The notes: a model not told the origin generated them from the letters alone. A stretch of 34,641 nucleotides of DNA from Phycisphaerae bacterium (GCA_012744475.1 JAAYBV010000016.1:1-34641); one strand, 5' to 3'; shown: positions 7,191 to 16,456, counted from the stretch's first letter. Program-made: numbers and translations.

Positions 7191-8063
7191 ATGTTCACAG
7201 GCGCCATGGTGGCACTGATCACGCCCTTTCACGAGGGCGAAATCGACTTTGAGACGCTCGACGAACTGATCGAGTTTCATCTCGAAAACGGCATCGACGC
7301 GATCGTCCCCGTGGGGACGACGGGAGAGTCCCCCACGCTCAGCTTCGACGAGCACAAGCAGGTAATCGAGCGCGTGGTCAAAGGGGCCGGCGGCAGCGTG
7401 CCGGTGATCGCCGGCGCCGGGTCGAACAGCACCGCCGAGGCCATCGAGCTGACCAGCTTCGCCAAGAAAGTCGGCGCCGACGCCACGCTCCAGGTCTGCC
7501 CCTACTACAACAAGCCGACTCAGGAAGGATTCTACCAGCATTTCAAGGCGATCTGCGAGGAAGTGGATCTGCCGATGATCCTGTACAACATCCCCGGCCG
7601 CTGCGGGGCCGGCATGACGCCGGAAACCATCGCCCGCCTGAGCGAGCTGGACAACGTCGTCGGCATCAAAGAGGCCACCGGCAGTCTCGACCAGGCGTCG
7701 GAGATCGCGATGCGATGCGACCTGACGATCCTGTCGGGCGATGACTCTCTGACCCTGCCCATTGCGTCCGTCGGAGGCAAGGGCGTGATCAGCGTGGTCG
7801 CCAACATCGTCCCGGCCGACGTGAAGGCGATGACCGACCTGATCCTCGAAGGCGACCTCGTCAAGGCTCGCCAGTGGCACCGCAAGCTCTTCGCGCTGAG
7901 CAAAAACATGCTCACACTGGCGACCAACCCGATCCCGATCAAGGCGGCAATGGCCATGCTCGACATGGCCTCCGAGGAGCTTCGTCTGCCGATGACCCCG
8001 CTGACGGAGTCCCAGAAGGCCGCTCTGAAACAGACCCTGACGAGCTACGGCCTGCTGAGCTGA
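7191..8063 (+). CDS. dapA: 4-hydroxy-tetrahydrodipicolinate synthase
   Basis: DapA condenses pyruvate with aspartate semialdehyde at the first committed step of the lysine/diaminopimelate pathway, which supplies lysine and, where present, peptidoglycan. Visible active-site elements are GTTGES (Thr43-Thr44), YYNKPTQEG, YNIPGR with Tyr132, and GIKEATG with Lys160, the Schiff-base lysine. Length (290 residues) is exactly typical. GGAG lies 8-9 nt before the ATG at 7191. It is downstream of pdxJ with an 81-bp gap that holds the type A inverted repeat, so the two genes are probably but not certainly cotranscribed. It converges on the LRR gene with only 16 bp between stops, and no clear terminator is visible there. 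Confidence 0.95.
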   Translation: MFTGAMVALITPFHEGEIDFETLDELIEFHLENGIDAIVPVGTTGESPTLSFDEHKQVIERVVKGAGGSVPVIAGAGSNSTAEAIELTSFAKKVGADATLQVCPYYNKPTQEGFYQHFKAICEEVDLPMILYNIPGRCGAGMTPETIARLSELDNVVGIKEATGSLDQASEIAMRCDLTILSGDDSLTLPIASVGGKGVISVVANIVPADVKAMTDLILEGDLVKARQWHRKLFALSKNMLTLATNPIPIKAAMAMLDMASEELRLPMTPLTESQKAALKQTLTSYGLLS

Positions 8064-8079
8064 TATCCCGCCAACCGCG

Positions 8080-10020
8080 TCAGCCGCCCTGTCGAGGACC
8101 CCGGCGTGCACCCGCCAGAACCTTGTCGCGCAGGTAGGTCTGTCCGGGCGGTTTGGAGCCGATCTGTGCCGTGTAAAGGTGAGGCAGCGCTTCGAACAGA
8201 TGGCGGATGTCGTCCTGGCTGAAGCTGTGCTCGCCGATCAAGGTCAGATACGTCAGGACGTCAAGGCATTCCAGATGCTTAAGACCTTCGTTGGTGAATC
8301 TGCCGCCGTAGATGTTCAGCATGTCCAGTTTCTTCATGCCACGCAGATGCGCCAGGCCTTCGTCGGTCAGGTCCGGTCCGCCGATGGTCAGCCGATCCAT
8401 CTGCGTCAGTCCGGCAAGGCCGGCGAGTCCTTGGTCTGTCAAGCTCGGCGGCCTGATCGCCGGATTCCCAATCTGAAACCACTTCAGTCGGGTCAGCCCA
8501 GCCAGACAGACCACATCCGCATCGCCGATTACCCCACCATCTCGGCGTGTTCCGATGGTCAATTGCTCCAGCGTCTTCAGGCCGGAAAGACCCAGCCCGG
8601 TATAGTCCTGTTTGACGCCGTCGATATTGAGTCGTCGCAGATTGGCTAATCCGCTCAGGCAGGACAGACCCGAGATTGTGGCGTTCGCATCATGCACATT
8701 CAGAACTTCCAGGTCTTTCAGAGAGGCCAGTTTCTTCAATCCCTCGTCGGTGACAGCCGTACATCCGAAGAGAGTCAGATCGCGGAGGTTGCGCAGCGTC
8801 GCAATGGCCTCCATAGAAGCATCGGTCATGCCGATGCTCCCCACGCTCAACTCTTCGAGGTCTCGGCAGCGGGCAAGCATTCGAATTCCCTTGTCGGTGT
8901 AGTAGCCCTGCTCTCCGCTGGAATCCCTGCGATAGTCCCGGCTGACATTGAGACTGCGAAGTCGAGGCAACTGCGAAAGGTACTCCAGACCCGTGTCCGA
9001 AATCCCTTCCGACGGAAGCCAGAGGGTTTCGAGCGTCTTGACGTCTCTCAGATGAGCCAGGCCCGCATCGGTTACTCTGGATCGGGCCACGTCCAGACTC
9101 CGCAGATGCGGCAGCGCCGCCAGATGCCGAATCCCTTCATTGGTGATGCCCTGCGACCAGTGGAATGTCAGATCCTGCATGCCGGTCAGCTTGGAAAGAT
9201 GAGCCAGCCCCGCGTCCGTCGTGTTGGGCAGATGTGCCAGATGAAGGACGCGCAGGCTCGGGACACGCTGCAGGTGCGCGAAACCCGCATCCGTGAAGCC
9301 CTCGCCCTGCAACATCAGGTAACGCAGGCGTGGCAGCTTCCCCAAGTGGACCAGACCGGCATCGGTGATCCGCCCTGCTCCCAGCGCCAACTCCTCAAGA
9401 CCCTGCAAACCCGCCAGATGTCTCAGGCCGGCGTTGGTGATCCGGCTCTCCCGAAGGTAGAGCCCGGTCAAAGCGGGCAGTCTCGCCACATGGGCCAGTC
9501 CGGCGTCGTCCATGCGATTCGGCGCGGTCAGATGCCGGAGGTTCTGCAATCCGGCGACCCATTTCATTCCGGCTCCCGTGATGTTCGTCTGGCTCAGATC
9601 CAGCACTCGCAGGCCGGTCAGGTGCGCGACGTGCTGCATGCACGCATCGCCCGGCTTGGCGCCGCCGCTGTAGGAGCCATGAATGCCGAGCTGACAGAGG
9701 TCGTCCGGCTGGAGGTTGCGCAACGGGGAAAGGTCGCTCCAGGCCTCTTTGCGTTCGACGTTCAGCGATATCCACTTGCCGGGCGGAACCGCGACATCGC
9801 CGCGTGCATCGGCCAGGTACTTCCAGTCTTCACCTCGAATCCAGTAAGAGAACCCCTCCAGTGGTTTGTCAGGCACCGGCTCGCAGACCAGTACCTTGCC
9901 CAGCGACCGATCCGTCGGGAAGTGCAGGGTCCGCGCCTCCATGCCGGTGGCCCCCTTCAGCCCTGCTCCGCCGAGGACAGTCAGTATCCAGACCACCCGA
10001 ATCTGTCGCGCCATGTCCAT
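8080..10020 (-). CDS. Secreted leucine-rich-repeat protein
   Basis: The 646-residue product opens with a probable Sec signal (MDMARQIRVVWILTVLGGAG). After a non-repeat N-terminal domain (residues 25-120) it carries about twenty leucine-rich repeats of 24-25 residues with the consensus T-D-A-G-L-x-H-L-x2-L-x2-L-x2-L, running to about residue 620. These are GALA/ribonuclease-inhibitor-like repeats, common in planctomycetes and probably protein-binding. The start at 10020 is preceded by GGAGGTG; an in-frame ATG at 10050 is rejected because it lies inside a palindromic repeat and lacks a ribosome site. ATG 10014 is an alternative. It follows the tethered ECF sigma gene in the same direction, so a shared role is possible. 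No enzymatic function is evident. Confidence 0.85.
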   Translation of the reverse strand: MDMARQIRVVWILTVLGGAGLKGATGMEARTLHFPTDRSLGKVLVCEPVPDKPLEGFSYWIRGEDWKYLADARGDVAVPPGKWISLNVERKEAWSDLSPLRNLQPDDLCQLGIHGSYSGGAKPGDACMQHVAHLTGLRVLDLSQTNITGAGMKWVAGLQNLRHLTAPNRMDDAGLAHVARLPALTGLYLRESRITNAGLRHLAGLQGLEELALGAGRITDAGLVHLGKLPRLRYLMLQGEGFTDAGFAHLQRVPSLRVLHLAHLPNTTDAGLAHLSKLTGMQDLTFHWSQGITNEGIRHLAALPHLRSLDVARSRVTDAGLAHLRDVKTLETLWLPSEGISDTGLEYLSQLPRLRSLNVSRDYRRDSSGEQGYYTDKGIRMLARCRDLEELSVGSIGMTDASMEAIATLRNLRDLTLFGCTAVTDEGLKKLASLKDLEVLNVHDANATISGLSCLSGLANLRRLNIDGVKQDYTGLGLSGLKTLEQLTIGTRRDGGVIGDADVVCLAGLTRLKWFQIGNPAIRPPSLTDQGLAGLAGLTQMDRLTIGGPDLTDEGLAHLRGMKKLDMLNIYGGRFTNEGLKHLECLDVLTYLTLIGEHSFSQDDIRHLFEALPHLYTAQIGSKPPGQTYLRDKVLAGARRGPRQGG

Positions 10021-10049
10021 ATCACCTCCACAGGGCCGCTCATCGCTCA

Positions 10050-10075
10050 TAGGGGCGAATGATTATTCGCCCCTA
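10050..10075. repeat. Perfect palindromic repeat (type B), 11-bp arms
   Basis: TAGGGGCGAAT (10050-10060) and its exact reverse complement (10065-10075) flank the 4-nt loop GATT. It lies between the sigma factor stop and the LRR gene start. A second, slightly diverged copy is at 34500-34525, so this is a dispersed element rather than a chance hairpin. Confidence 0.75.
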
Positions 10076-10093
10076 CCGCCATCTGGCAGATCG

Positions 10094-11275
10094 CTACTTA
10101 TCGGGGTCATCGTCATCGACGTCATTCGGGTGGACGTCACGATAGGCCCCCATTCCCATGCCTCCCATCATTCCGCCACCCATCAGGCCCCCTGCCGGCA
10201 CGACCTCTTGCTCGTTGGGGTCGGCATGCGGATCGGACGCCAGGGCAAAACCGTCCGCGTCGTCCTCAGTATCCGCCTGGGCCCCGGGCATCGCCGCGCC
10301 CGCAGCAGGCGTCTGCGTCTCCGATGCGACCGGCAACTCGGTCAGGTCGGCGTCGGCAGCACTCTGTGACCACCATGGCACGAACCGCGATGGCGCGTCG
10401 GCAGGGGCATTTCGCCCAGCCGTGGACGCCGTTGGTCGCAGAACGGGATTCGACGGTCTCGGGGCCGGTTGCGTCCTGGTGATCTCCGTATTGGAGGATG
10501 GCTTGGTCACCTCGTGATAGGTCACCACCGAGCCCACTCCGATGACCGTCACCGCTGCGACGGCAACCGCCTTGGCCTTGACCCCGGTCAGTGTGGCGTC
10601 ACCTACAGTCTGGGCGAGCCAGGAGCCCCCGGTGGAGGCCGCCGCAGCCGGCGCACCGGCCAGGGCCATCTTCCCCAGTTCCCCCAGCACGGCTTGTGGA
10701 GCCGCCTGCACGGCGTTCTCGGTCAGAAGCGTGCCGAGCGCGCCGGCCGCGACCAGAAGGCCACGCGTCTGGAGAACCCGTCGCAGCGTCGTCACGCCGG
10801 CATCGATTCGCCGGGAGACCGTCGCCTGGGAAATTCCCATCGCACCTGCAATCTGTCGCGTCGTCTGGCCCTCCAGGAAGTGGGCCACGAGGATTTCACG
10901 CATTTCGGCATCGAGGGCATTGAGCCCCTCGTCGATGGAGGCTGAGAGGTCCTTCCATTCGGTGATCTCGCGAGGCCTCGAAGCGGCGTACTGGGATTCC
11001 CTTTGCCTGCGAGTGACGTCCTTGCGCCAGGCATCGATGGCCTTGTGCGTCGCGACGCGGTGAAGCCAGCCGGGCAGCGAGCCCGTTACCGTCGCGGCGT
11101 CTTTCGTCAGTTGCAGGAAGGTCTCCTGCGCCACATCGGAGGCCCTGTCCACATCCTGGAGGATTCGCAGCGCCGCCCCATAGACCAGTCCGGCGTGCCG
11201 CCGGATGATCTCACGAAACGCCTCCGCATCCCCCGTCCTCGTGAACCGCCGCAACAACACGAGTTCTGCTTCCAT
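10094..11275 (-). CDS. ECF-type RNA polymerase sigma factor with C-terminal membrane segment and exported tail
   Basis: Residues 5-90 form sigma region 2 (FREIIRRHAGLVYGAALRIL, DVAQETFLQLTKD, GWLHRVATHKAIDAWR). Residues 115-170 form region 4 (LDAEMREILVAHFLEGQTTRQI, AGAMGISQATVSRRIDAGVTTL). Ordinary ECF factors end near residue 190; this one continues to 393. A hydrophobic helix at about 233-253 (AVAVAAVTVIGVGSVVTYHEV) is followed by a Pro/Thr/Ala-rich stretch, a Met/Gly-rich patch (GGGMMGGMGMG) and an acidic end. The extension suggests a factor anchored to the membrane. The start at 11275 has AGGAG upstream. No separate anti-sigma gene is adjacent. The LRR gene follows 73 bp downstream across a type B repeat. 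Confidence 0.9.
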   Translation of the reverse strand: MEAELVLLRRFTRTGDAEAFREIIRRHAGLVYGAALRILQDVDRASDVAQETFLQLTKDAATVTGSLPGWLHRVATHKAIDAWRKDVTRRQRESQYAASRPREITEWKDLSASIDEGLNALDAEMREILVAHFLEGQTTRQIAGAMGISQATVSRRIDAGVTTLRRVLQTRGLLVAAGALGTLLTENAVQAAPQAVLGELGKMALAGAPAAAASTGGSWLAQTVGDATLTGVKAKAVAVAAVTVIGVGSVVTYHEVTKPSSNTEITRTQPAPRPSNPVLRPTASTAGRNAPADAPSRFVPWWSQSAADADLTELPVASETQTPAAGAAMPGAQADTEDDADGFALASDPHADPNEQEVVPAGGLMGGGMMGGMGMGAYRDVHPNDVDDDDPDK

Positions 11276-11374
11276 CTTCGTCTCTCCTGAACACCGTCGC
11301 CTGCTCTCCACATCATAAGGCGATGCCCGCTCGGAAATGATTCAAAAAAGACCGCAGGTAGCAGAAGGCCTGCT

Positions 11375-11998
11375 CTACGACCCGGTCGTCACTGGCGACA
11401 GGAGAGGGCCGAGCCACTGGGAAAGGCCGGAGAGCGTCATCTGGACCGCCACCGCCGTGACGATCAGGCCAGTGATCCGGATCAGCGGACCGAACGCGTG
11501 GAGCCGTTGGAGGATTCGGCCGATCCACAGCGACATCAGCATGACCAGGAAATTGGCGGCTACCGCCGTCGTCAGCGACAGGGCCGTCATGGTGATGCCG
11601 TGCGCCGCGGCAAAGGAAATGGCGGCGGTAATCGTGCCGGGTCCGGCGATCAGAGGCGCCGCCAGCGGAACGATCGAGATGTCCGTCCCCCCGTGAAAGT
11701 CCTGCTCATAGAAGCGTCCTTTCCGCACCGCCGTCAGACCGATGATGAACAGCACGATGCCGCCGGCCACCTGCAAGGAGTAGATCTCCACGCGAAACAC
11801 CTCATGCAGGAGAACATGGCCGATGCCGGAAAGGACCAGAAGGATCGCCAGGGCCACCGACGTCGCTGTCACCGAGACCTTCAGCAACTCCGCCCGTGAA
11901 TACGGAGGGTCCATCGATGAGAGAAGGAACACCTTGCTGGGAGGGTTGATCAACGCCAGGAAATACAGCGAAGTCTGTACGAAGACGTCCACATCCAT
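11375..11998 (-). CDS. MarC family integral membrane protein
   Basis: This 207-residue polytopic protein has about six membrane segments, including FVQTSLYFLALINPPSKVFLL, VALAILLVLSGIGHVLL, LQVAGGIVLFIIGLTAV and FLVMLMSLWIGRIL. The family hallmark ALINPPSKVFLLSS and the central block DISIVPLAAPLIAGPGTITA are clear. MarC proteins are inner-membrane proteins of uncertain transport function; the old link to multiple antibiotic resistance is not supported for the family in general. I chose the ATG at 11998; a GTG at 12007 would add three residues. No convincing ribosome site precedes either. It lies 99 bp upstream of the ECF sigma start on the same strand and may be a separate transcript. Confidence 0.85.
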   Translation of the reverse strand: MDVDVFVQTSLYFLALINPPSKVFLLSSMDPPYSRAELLKVSVTATSVALAILLVLSGIGHVLLHEVFRVEIYSLQVAGGIVLFIIGLTAVRKGRFYEQDFHGGTDISIVPLAAPLIAGPGTITAAISFAAAHGITMTALSLTTAVAANFLVMLMSLWIGRILQRLHAFGPLIRITGLIVTAVAVQMTLSGLSQWLGPLLSPVTTGS

Positions 11999-12249
11999 AT
12001 TCGGCACTCGAAGTCCCGGGACTCAATCGTTCTGCCGGCGCCTGCGGGCGTCGGGCTTTCGCGTACAATCACATCCTGCACGCCGGGTGTCAACCGGAAA
12101 GCTGCGTCTGATGCGTGGGTCAGAACTCCGTGAGTGCGTGTCGAACCGTGGAAGAACTCTGGACAATCGGGCGCCGCGCGGATAGGCTTGGTTGTCTCCT
12201 GGCAATGCACTTGTCTACAAGGATAGGTCTTCTTGAAAGGGTGGTTTCA

Positions 12250-15051
12250 ATGAGGAGCATCAACCGAACAATGCCCGTAGTTGCCGTAGCACTTGTCATG
12301 TGCGCCCTGTGGGGTAGCCTTTCGAAGGGCCAGGACATTCCCCTGCCGGAGCATCCGCGGCCCGACTTCCAACGGTCGCAGTGGGTGAATCTCAACGGCG
12401 TCTGGGACTTCCGCTTCGACAAGGAAGATGCAGGGCTCAAGGACGACTGGTCATCGGGCAAGACAGAGTTTCCGCTCTCGATCAGCGTGCCGTTCCCGTG
12501 GGGTTCGGAACTATCCGGCGTGGAGAGCCAGGCGGACATTGCCTGGTACAAGCGGACGATCCGCGTGCCGGCGGAATGGAAAGGCAGCCGGGTCTTCGTG
12601 GTGGTCGGCGCCTGCGACTGGCTGACAACCGGATGGCTCGACGGCCAGAAGGTCGGCAGCTTCCAGGGCGGATATACCCCCTTCGAATTCGAGCTGACCG
12701 AACAGGTCAAGTGGGGCCAGGAGCAGACCCTCGTGCTGCGCGTCGACGACACGCCCCACCGATTCAAGCTCGAAGGCAAGCAAGGCTACGGACCGGCCAA
12801 GGGCATCTGGCAGACGATCTATCTGGAGGCCCGTCCCAAGGTCGCGCTGGAGACGGTGCAGTTCCTGCCGGACATCGACGCCGGGAAGGTGACTGTCAAG
12901 GCAACGCTGAATCAGGCGGCGCCTGAGGCCATGCACTTCGCGATCCAGTTCAAGCCCGAGGACCGGTCCGGCGCCGCCGTGCAGGCCACCATCACCAAGG
13001 GCGGCAAAGACATCGAGCTGGAAATCCCCATGAAGCCGATGCGGCTCTGGTCGCTGGAAGACCCATACCTGTATGAGGTCAAAGCCATCCTGTCGGGCGC
13101 GGGAGCCGAAGACGTCGTCTCGACCTACTTCGGGATGCGGAAGATCAGCGTGACCAGGCTCCCCGGCACGGACTTCCCCTACATCGCGCTGAACAACAAG
13201 CCCGTCTACCTGAAGCTGACGCTGGATCAGGCGTATCATCCCGAGGGCTTCTACACATTCCCGAGCGACGCGTTCATGCGCGACGAAATCCTGCGCTCGC
13301 GTCAGATCGGGCTCAACGGCCAGCGGATTCACGTCAAGATCGGCATCCCGCGGAAGCTCTACTGGGCGGACAAGCTGGGCGTGCTGATCATGGCGGACGT
13401 GCCGAACAGTTGGGGCCAGCCCGACGCGGACATGCGTAACGAGGCGGAAGTGGCCCTGCGCGGCATGATCAAACGCGACTTCAATCATCCCTGCGTCTTC
13501 AGTTGGGTGATATTTAACGAGACGTGGGGCCTGCGGACGGGCGACCAGGGCTACACGCCGCAGACGCAGGAATGGGTGGCCTCGATGGTGCGGCTGGCCA
13601 AGCAGCTCGATCCGACGCGGCTGGTGGAGGACAACTCGCCCTGCAACCTCGACCACGTCCTGACGGACATCAATAGCTGGCACGCCTATCTGCCCGGCCA
13701 CAAATGGACCGAGCACCTCGACCAGGTCTGCCGCGACACGCACGAGGGCTCGACGTGGAACTACATCGGCGGCCGCAAGCAAGGGACCGAGCCCCTGCTC
13801 AACAGCGAGTGCGGCAACGTCTGGGGCTATGAAGGCAGCACCGGCGACGTGGATTGGAGCTGGGACTATCACATCATGATGAACGCGTTCCGGCGGCATC
13901 CGCAGGTCTGCGGCTGGCTCTACACCGAGCATCATGACGTCATCAACGAGTGGAACGGATACTGGCGCTTCGACCGATCGCAGAAGTTCACCGGCATGGA
14001 GGAACTGATGCCCGGGATGAGCCTGCGTGACCTCCATGGCGATTTCTACGTCGCGATGGGCGAAGAGCTGTGCCAGGAGGTCAAGCCGGGTTCGAGCGTG
14101 GAGGTTCCCCTGTATGTCTCGTTCCTGACCGATGCGCATGCGGGCCAAGCCATAGTCCTGCGCGGCACCCTGCGGGGCTGGGACAGCCTGGGCCGCGAGC
14201 GCAACTTCGGACGCGTCCAGCGGCGCAACATCCCCTATCAGGCGTGGCAGTGCGGGGCTATCGAGCCGCTGAAAGTGACGATGCCCGACGAGCCGGCAGT
14301 GGTCGTGCTGGCGGTTCAGGTCGAGGATCGGTCCGGCGCCGTGCTCGGACGCAACTTCACCACGTTCGCGGTGCGCGACGGCGCCCAGCCGCGACAGGAA
14401 ACGCTGACGCGGGGCAACCGCACGGTGAAGGTCGTGCGTATCGCGCCCAAGAGCTTCGCCAAGGCCGAATGGCCCGTCAAGCAATGGAACGTGTTCGACG
14501 GCCTCAAGGTCAACGGCGCGGGCGCCGGGTACTTCGAGTACCAGGTGTCCTGGCCTGACAATCTGGACGCCGATGAGATCGACACGGCCAGTTTCCGGGC
14601 CGAAATCTCGGCCAAGCAGCTCTTCGGCAAGGACAAGGAAGGCGCTGGCAAGCAGGAAGGCGACTACATGCGAGGCAAAGGCACGCACGATCCCAGCCTG
14701 AACCCGAACTCGTATCCGATGACGGACGAAACCGTGTATCCCAGCGCGATCCGCATCCGGATCGGTGGCGAGGTAGTCGCGACGGTCGATCTGCCCGACG
14801 ATCCGGCCGATCATCGCGGCATCCTGTCCTGGCACGCACAGAAGCGCGACAACAGGCTCAACGAAGCCGGCTCGTATGGATACCTCGTCACGGCGGAGAT
14901 TCCTGAACGCGTGCTCCGCAAGGCGGCCGAGGAGGGCAAGATTGTGATCCGCCTGGAGGCCGACGGGGCCCTTGCCGGCGGGATTGCCATCTACGGCGAG
15001 CAGTTCGGACGCTATCCGCTGGACCCGACGCTGGCCTTCGTTCTGAAGTAG
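12250..15051 (+). CDS. Secreted glycoside hydrolase family 2 protein
   Basis: This 933-residue enzyme has a Sec signal (MRSINRTMPVVAVALVMCALWGSLSKG). An N-terminal GH2 jelly-roll sugar-binding domain follows (residues 40-200: WVNLNGVWDFRFDKEDAG, IAWYKRTIRVP, VGACDWLTTGWLDGQKVG), then an immunoglobulin-like domain and a TIM barrel from about 300. The likely acid/base is Glu424 in SWVIFNETWG and the likely nucleophile is Glu520 in LLNSECGNVWG. The C-terminal 250 residues are an additional beta-rich region. Retaining beta-galactosidase, beta-glucuronidase or beta-mannosidase activity is typical of the family, but the substrate cannot be told from sequence. AAGGG lies 8 nt before the ATG at 12250; upstream ATGs lack a signal peptide context. 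It begins a run of secreted enzymes. Confidence 0.9.
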   Translation: MRSINRTMPVVAVALVMCALWGSLSKGQDIPLPEHPRPDFQRSQWVNLNGVWDFRFDKEDAGLKDDWSSGKTEFPLSISVPFPWGSELSGVESQADIAWYKRTIRVPAEWKGSRVFVVVGACDWLTTGWLDGQKVGSFQGGYTPFEFELTEQVKWGQEQTLVLRVDDTPHRFKLEGKQGYGPAKGIWQTIYLEARPKVALETVQFLPDIDAGKVTVKATLNQAAPEAMHFAIQFKPEDRSGAAVQATITKGGKDIELEIPMKPMRLWSLEDPYLYEVKAILSGAGAEDVVSTYFGMRKISVTRLPGTDFPYIALNNKPVYLKLTLDQAYHPEGFYTFPSDAFMRDEILRSRQIGLNGQRIHVKIGIPRKLYWADKLGVLIMADVPNSWGQPDADMRNEAEVALRGMIKRDFNHPCVFSWVIFNETWGLRTGDQGYTPQTQEWVASMVRLAKQLDPTRLVEDNSPCNLDHVLTDINSWHAYLPGHKWTEHLDQVCRDTHEGSTWNYIGGRKQGTEPLLNSECGNVWGYEGSTGDVDWSWDYHIMMNAFRRHPQVCGWLYTEHHDVINEWNGYWRFDRSQKFTGMEELMPGMSLRDLHGDFYVAMGEELCQEVKPGSSVEVPLYVSFLTDAHAGQAIVLRGTLRGWDSLGRERNFGRVQRRNIPYQAWQCGAIEPLKVTMPDEPAVVVLAVQVEDRSGAVLGRNFTTFAVRDGAQPRQETLTRGNRTVKVVRIAPKSFAKAEWPVKQWNVFDGLKVNGAGAGYFEYQVSWPDNLDADEIDTASFRAEISAKQLFGKDKEGAGKQEGDYMRGKGTHDPSLNPNSYPMTDETVYPSAIRIRIGGEVVATVDLPDDPADHRGILSWHAQKRDNRLNEAGSYGYLVTAEIPERVLRKAAEEGKIVIRLEADGALAGGIAIYGEQFGRYPLDPTLAFVLK

Positions 15052-15086
15052 TTGGATCGACGCCGATGTGATGCAGTGTGTTTTCG

Positions 15087-15112
15087 GAGGCCGCGCGTAC
15101 GGGCGCGGCCTC
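15087..15112 (+). terminator. Hairpin between GH2 and SGNH genes
   Basis: GAGGCCGCGC (15087-15096) pairs perfectly with GCGCGGCCTC (15103-15112) around a 6-nt loop. There is no T-tract after it, so it may be a weak terminator or an mRNA-stabilising stem between two genes of one operon. Confidence 0.45.
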
Positions 15113-15143
15113 TGCTTCATAGGACGAAAGAGAGGGGCATTCC

Positions 15144-16427
15144 ATGAAGATCGTTCAGATCGCCCTGCTGTTCTGCACGTGCATCAGCCTGCAAGGTTTG
15201 GGCGCCGAGCTGCCGTTGGCGCCGGCGGTCGAATGCCACCCTCGTGGCGGTCTGCCCAACGTACTGGCGAAGCTCCAGGCCGGGCAGGACGTGCGGATCG
15301 CCTACCTCGGCGGAAGCATCACCGCGCAGGCGGGCTGGCGACCCAAGACGCTGGCATGGTTTGCCGGGCAGTTCCCCCAAGCCAGGGTCAGCGAAATCAA
15401 CGCCGCGATCGGCGGGACCGGCTCGGACCTCGGGGTCTTTCGCCTCAAACACGATGTGCTTGACCACAGGCCCGACCTGCTGTTCGTCGAGTTCGCGGTC
15501 AACGACGGCGGCGCGCCGCCCGAGCAAATCTACCGCTGCATGGAAGGCATCGTCCGGCAGACCTGGAGGAACAACCCGACCACGGACATCTGCTTCGTCT
15601 ACACCCTGGCCGGCAACATGCTGCAAACGCTCCGGGAGGGCCGGTTCCCGCGCTCGGCCAGTGCGATGGAGAAGATCGCCGAGCACTATGCCATCCCCTC
15701 GATCCACATGGGCCTGGAGGTCGCGCGTCTGGAGAAGGAAGGCAAACTGATCTTTCAAGGCCCCCAACCTGCGACCGAACAGGAGAAGGCGGCCCTGGGC
15801 GAGAAGATTCTGTTTTCGCCCGACGCGGTCCACCCTTACACCGACACGGGGCACCAGCTCTATCTCGACGCGGTCGTCCGCTCGATGGCAGAAATTCGGC
15901 AAGCGGGCAAACCCGGGCCGCACACGCTGGGCGACCCGTTCGTCCCCGACAACTGGGAGAAGGCCAGAATGGTCCCCTTGGGCCGGGCCAGACTCAGCGA
16001 GGGCTGGAAGAAGCTGGACCCCCAGACCGACACGATCGCCAGGCGATTCGGCGACAGGTTGCCGGAGGTGTGGAAGGCGGACCAGCCCGGCGAGTCGATC
16101 CGGTTCCGCATTCGCGGCAGCGTCGTCCGCATCTACGACCTGGTGGGTCCCGACTGCGGACAGGTCACGATCCAGGTGGACGGTCAACCAGCCTATGTGC
16201 AACCGCGCTTCGACGCCTATTGCACCTACCACCGGCTCAGTTGCCTGACCGCTGGCAAAGCCATGGATGCGGGTGAACACGAGATCACTCTCACGATCCA
16301 TCCCGAGCAGCCGGACAAGGCCAAGATACTCAGCCAGCGAAACGAAACCATGGACGACCCGAAGCGCTTCGACGGAACGGCCTGGTACGCCGGCGCGATC
16401 CTGATCCTCGGCGACTTCCTGGACTGA
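15144..16427 (+). CDS. Secreted SGNH/GDSL-type hydrolase
   Basis: This 427-residue protein has a signal peptide (MKIVQIALLFCTCISLQGLGA). The SGNH blocks are in order: Ser58 in LGGSIT, Gly90-Gly93 in IGGTGSD, Asn120 in EFAVND, and Asp227/His230 in SPDAVHP. The family includes carbohydrate and lipid esterases. After the hydrolase domain (residues 45-260) there is a beta-rich C-terminal domain (about 270-427: IRFRIRGSVVRIYDLVG, GQVTIQVDGQPAYVQPRF) like the accessory domain of two-domain carbohydrate esterases. A role in deacetylating a glycan for the neighbouring GH2 enzyme is plausible but inferred. AGAGGGG lies upstream of the ATG at 15144. Confidence 0.87.
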   Translation: MKIVQIALLFCTCISLQGLGAELPLAPAVECHPRGGLPNVLAKLQAGQDVRIAYLGGSITAQAGWRPKTLAWFAGQFPQARVSEINAAIGGTGSDLGVFRLKHDVLDHRPDLLFVEFAVNDGGAPPEQIYRCMEGIVRQTWRNNPTTDICFVYTLAGNMLQTLREGRFPRSASAMEKIAEHYAIPSIHMGLEVARLEKEGKLIFQGPQPATEQEKAALGEKILFSPDAVHPYTDTGHQLYLDAVVRSMAEIRQAGKPGPHTLGDPFVPDNWEKARMVPLGRARLSEGWKKLDPQTDTIARRFGDRLPEVWKADQPGESIRFRIRGSVVRIYDLVGPDCGQVTIQVDGQPAYVQPRFDAYCTYHRLSCLTAGKAMDAGEHEITLTIHPEQPDKAKILSQRNETMDDPKRFDGTAWYAGAILILGDFLD

Positions 16428-16456
16428 TCCGCACGCTGCAGAGCACAGGAGCGAAC

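Noticed and set aside
12210-12221. CTTGT-CT-ACAAG palindrome before the GH2 gene
   Set aside because: Five-base arms are expected by chance and no promoter hexamers frame it.
12511-15120. Long minus-strand frame of 869 codons opposite the GH2 gene
   Set aside because: GH2 motifs and catalytic Glu residues are clear on the plus strand. The antisense product has no recognisable domain.
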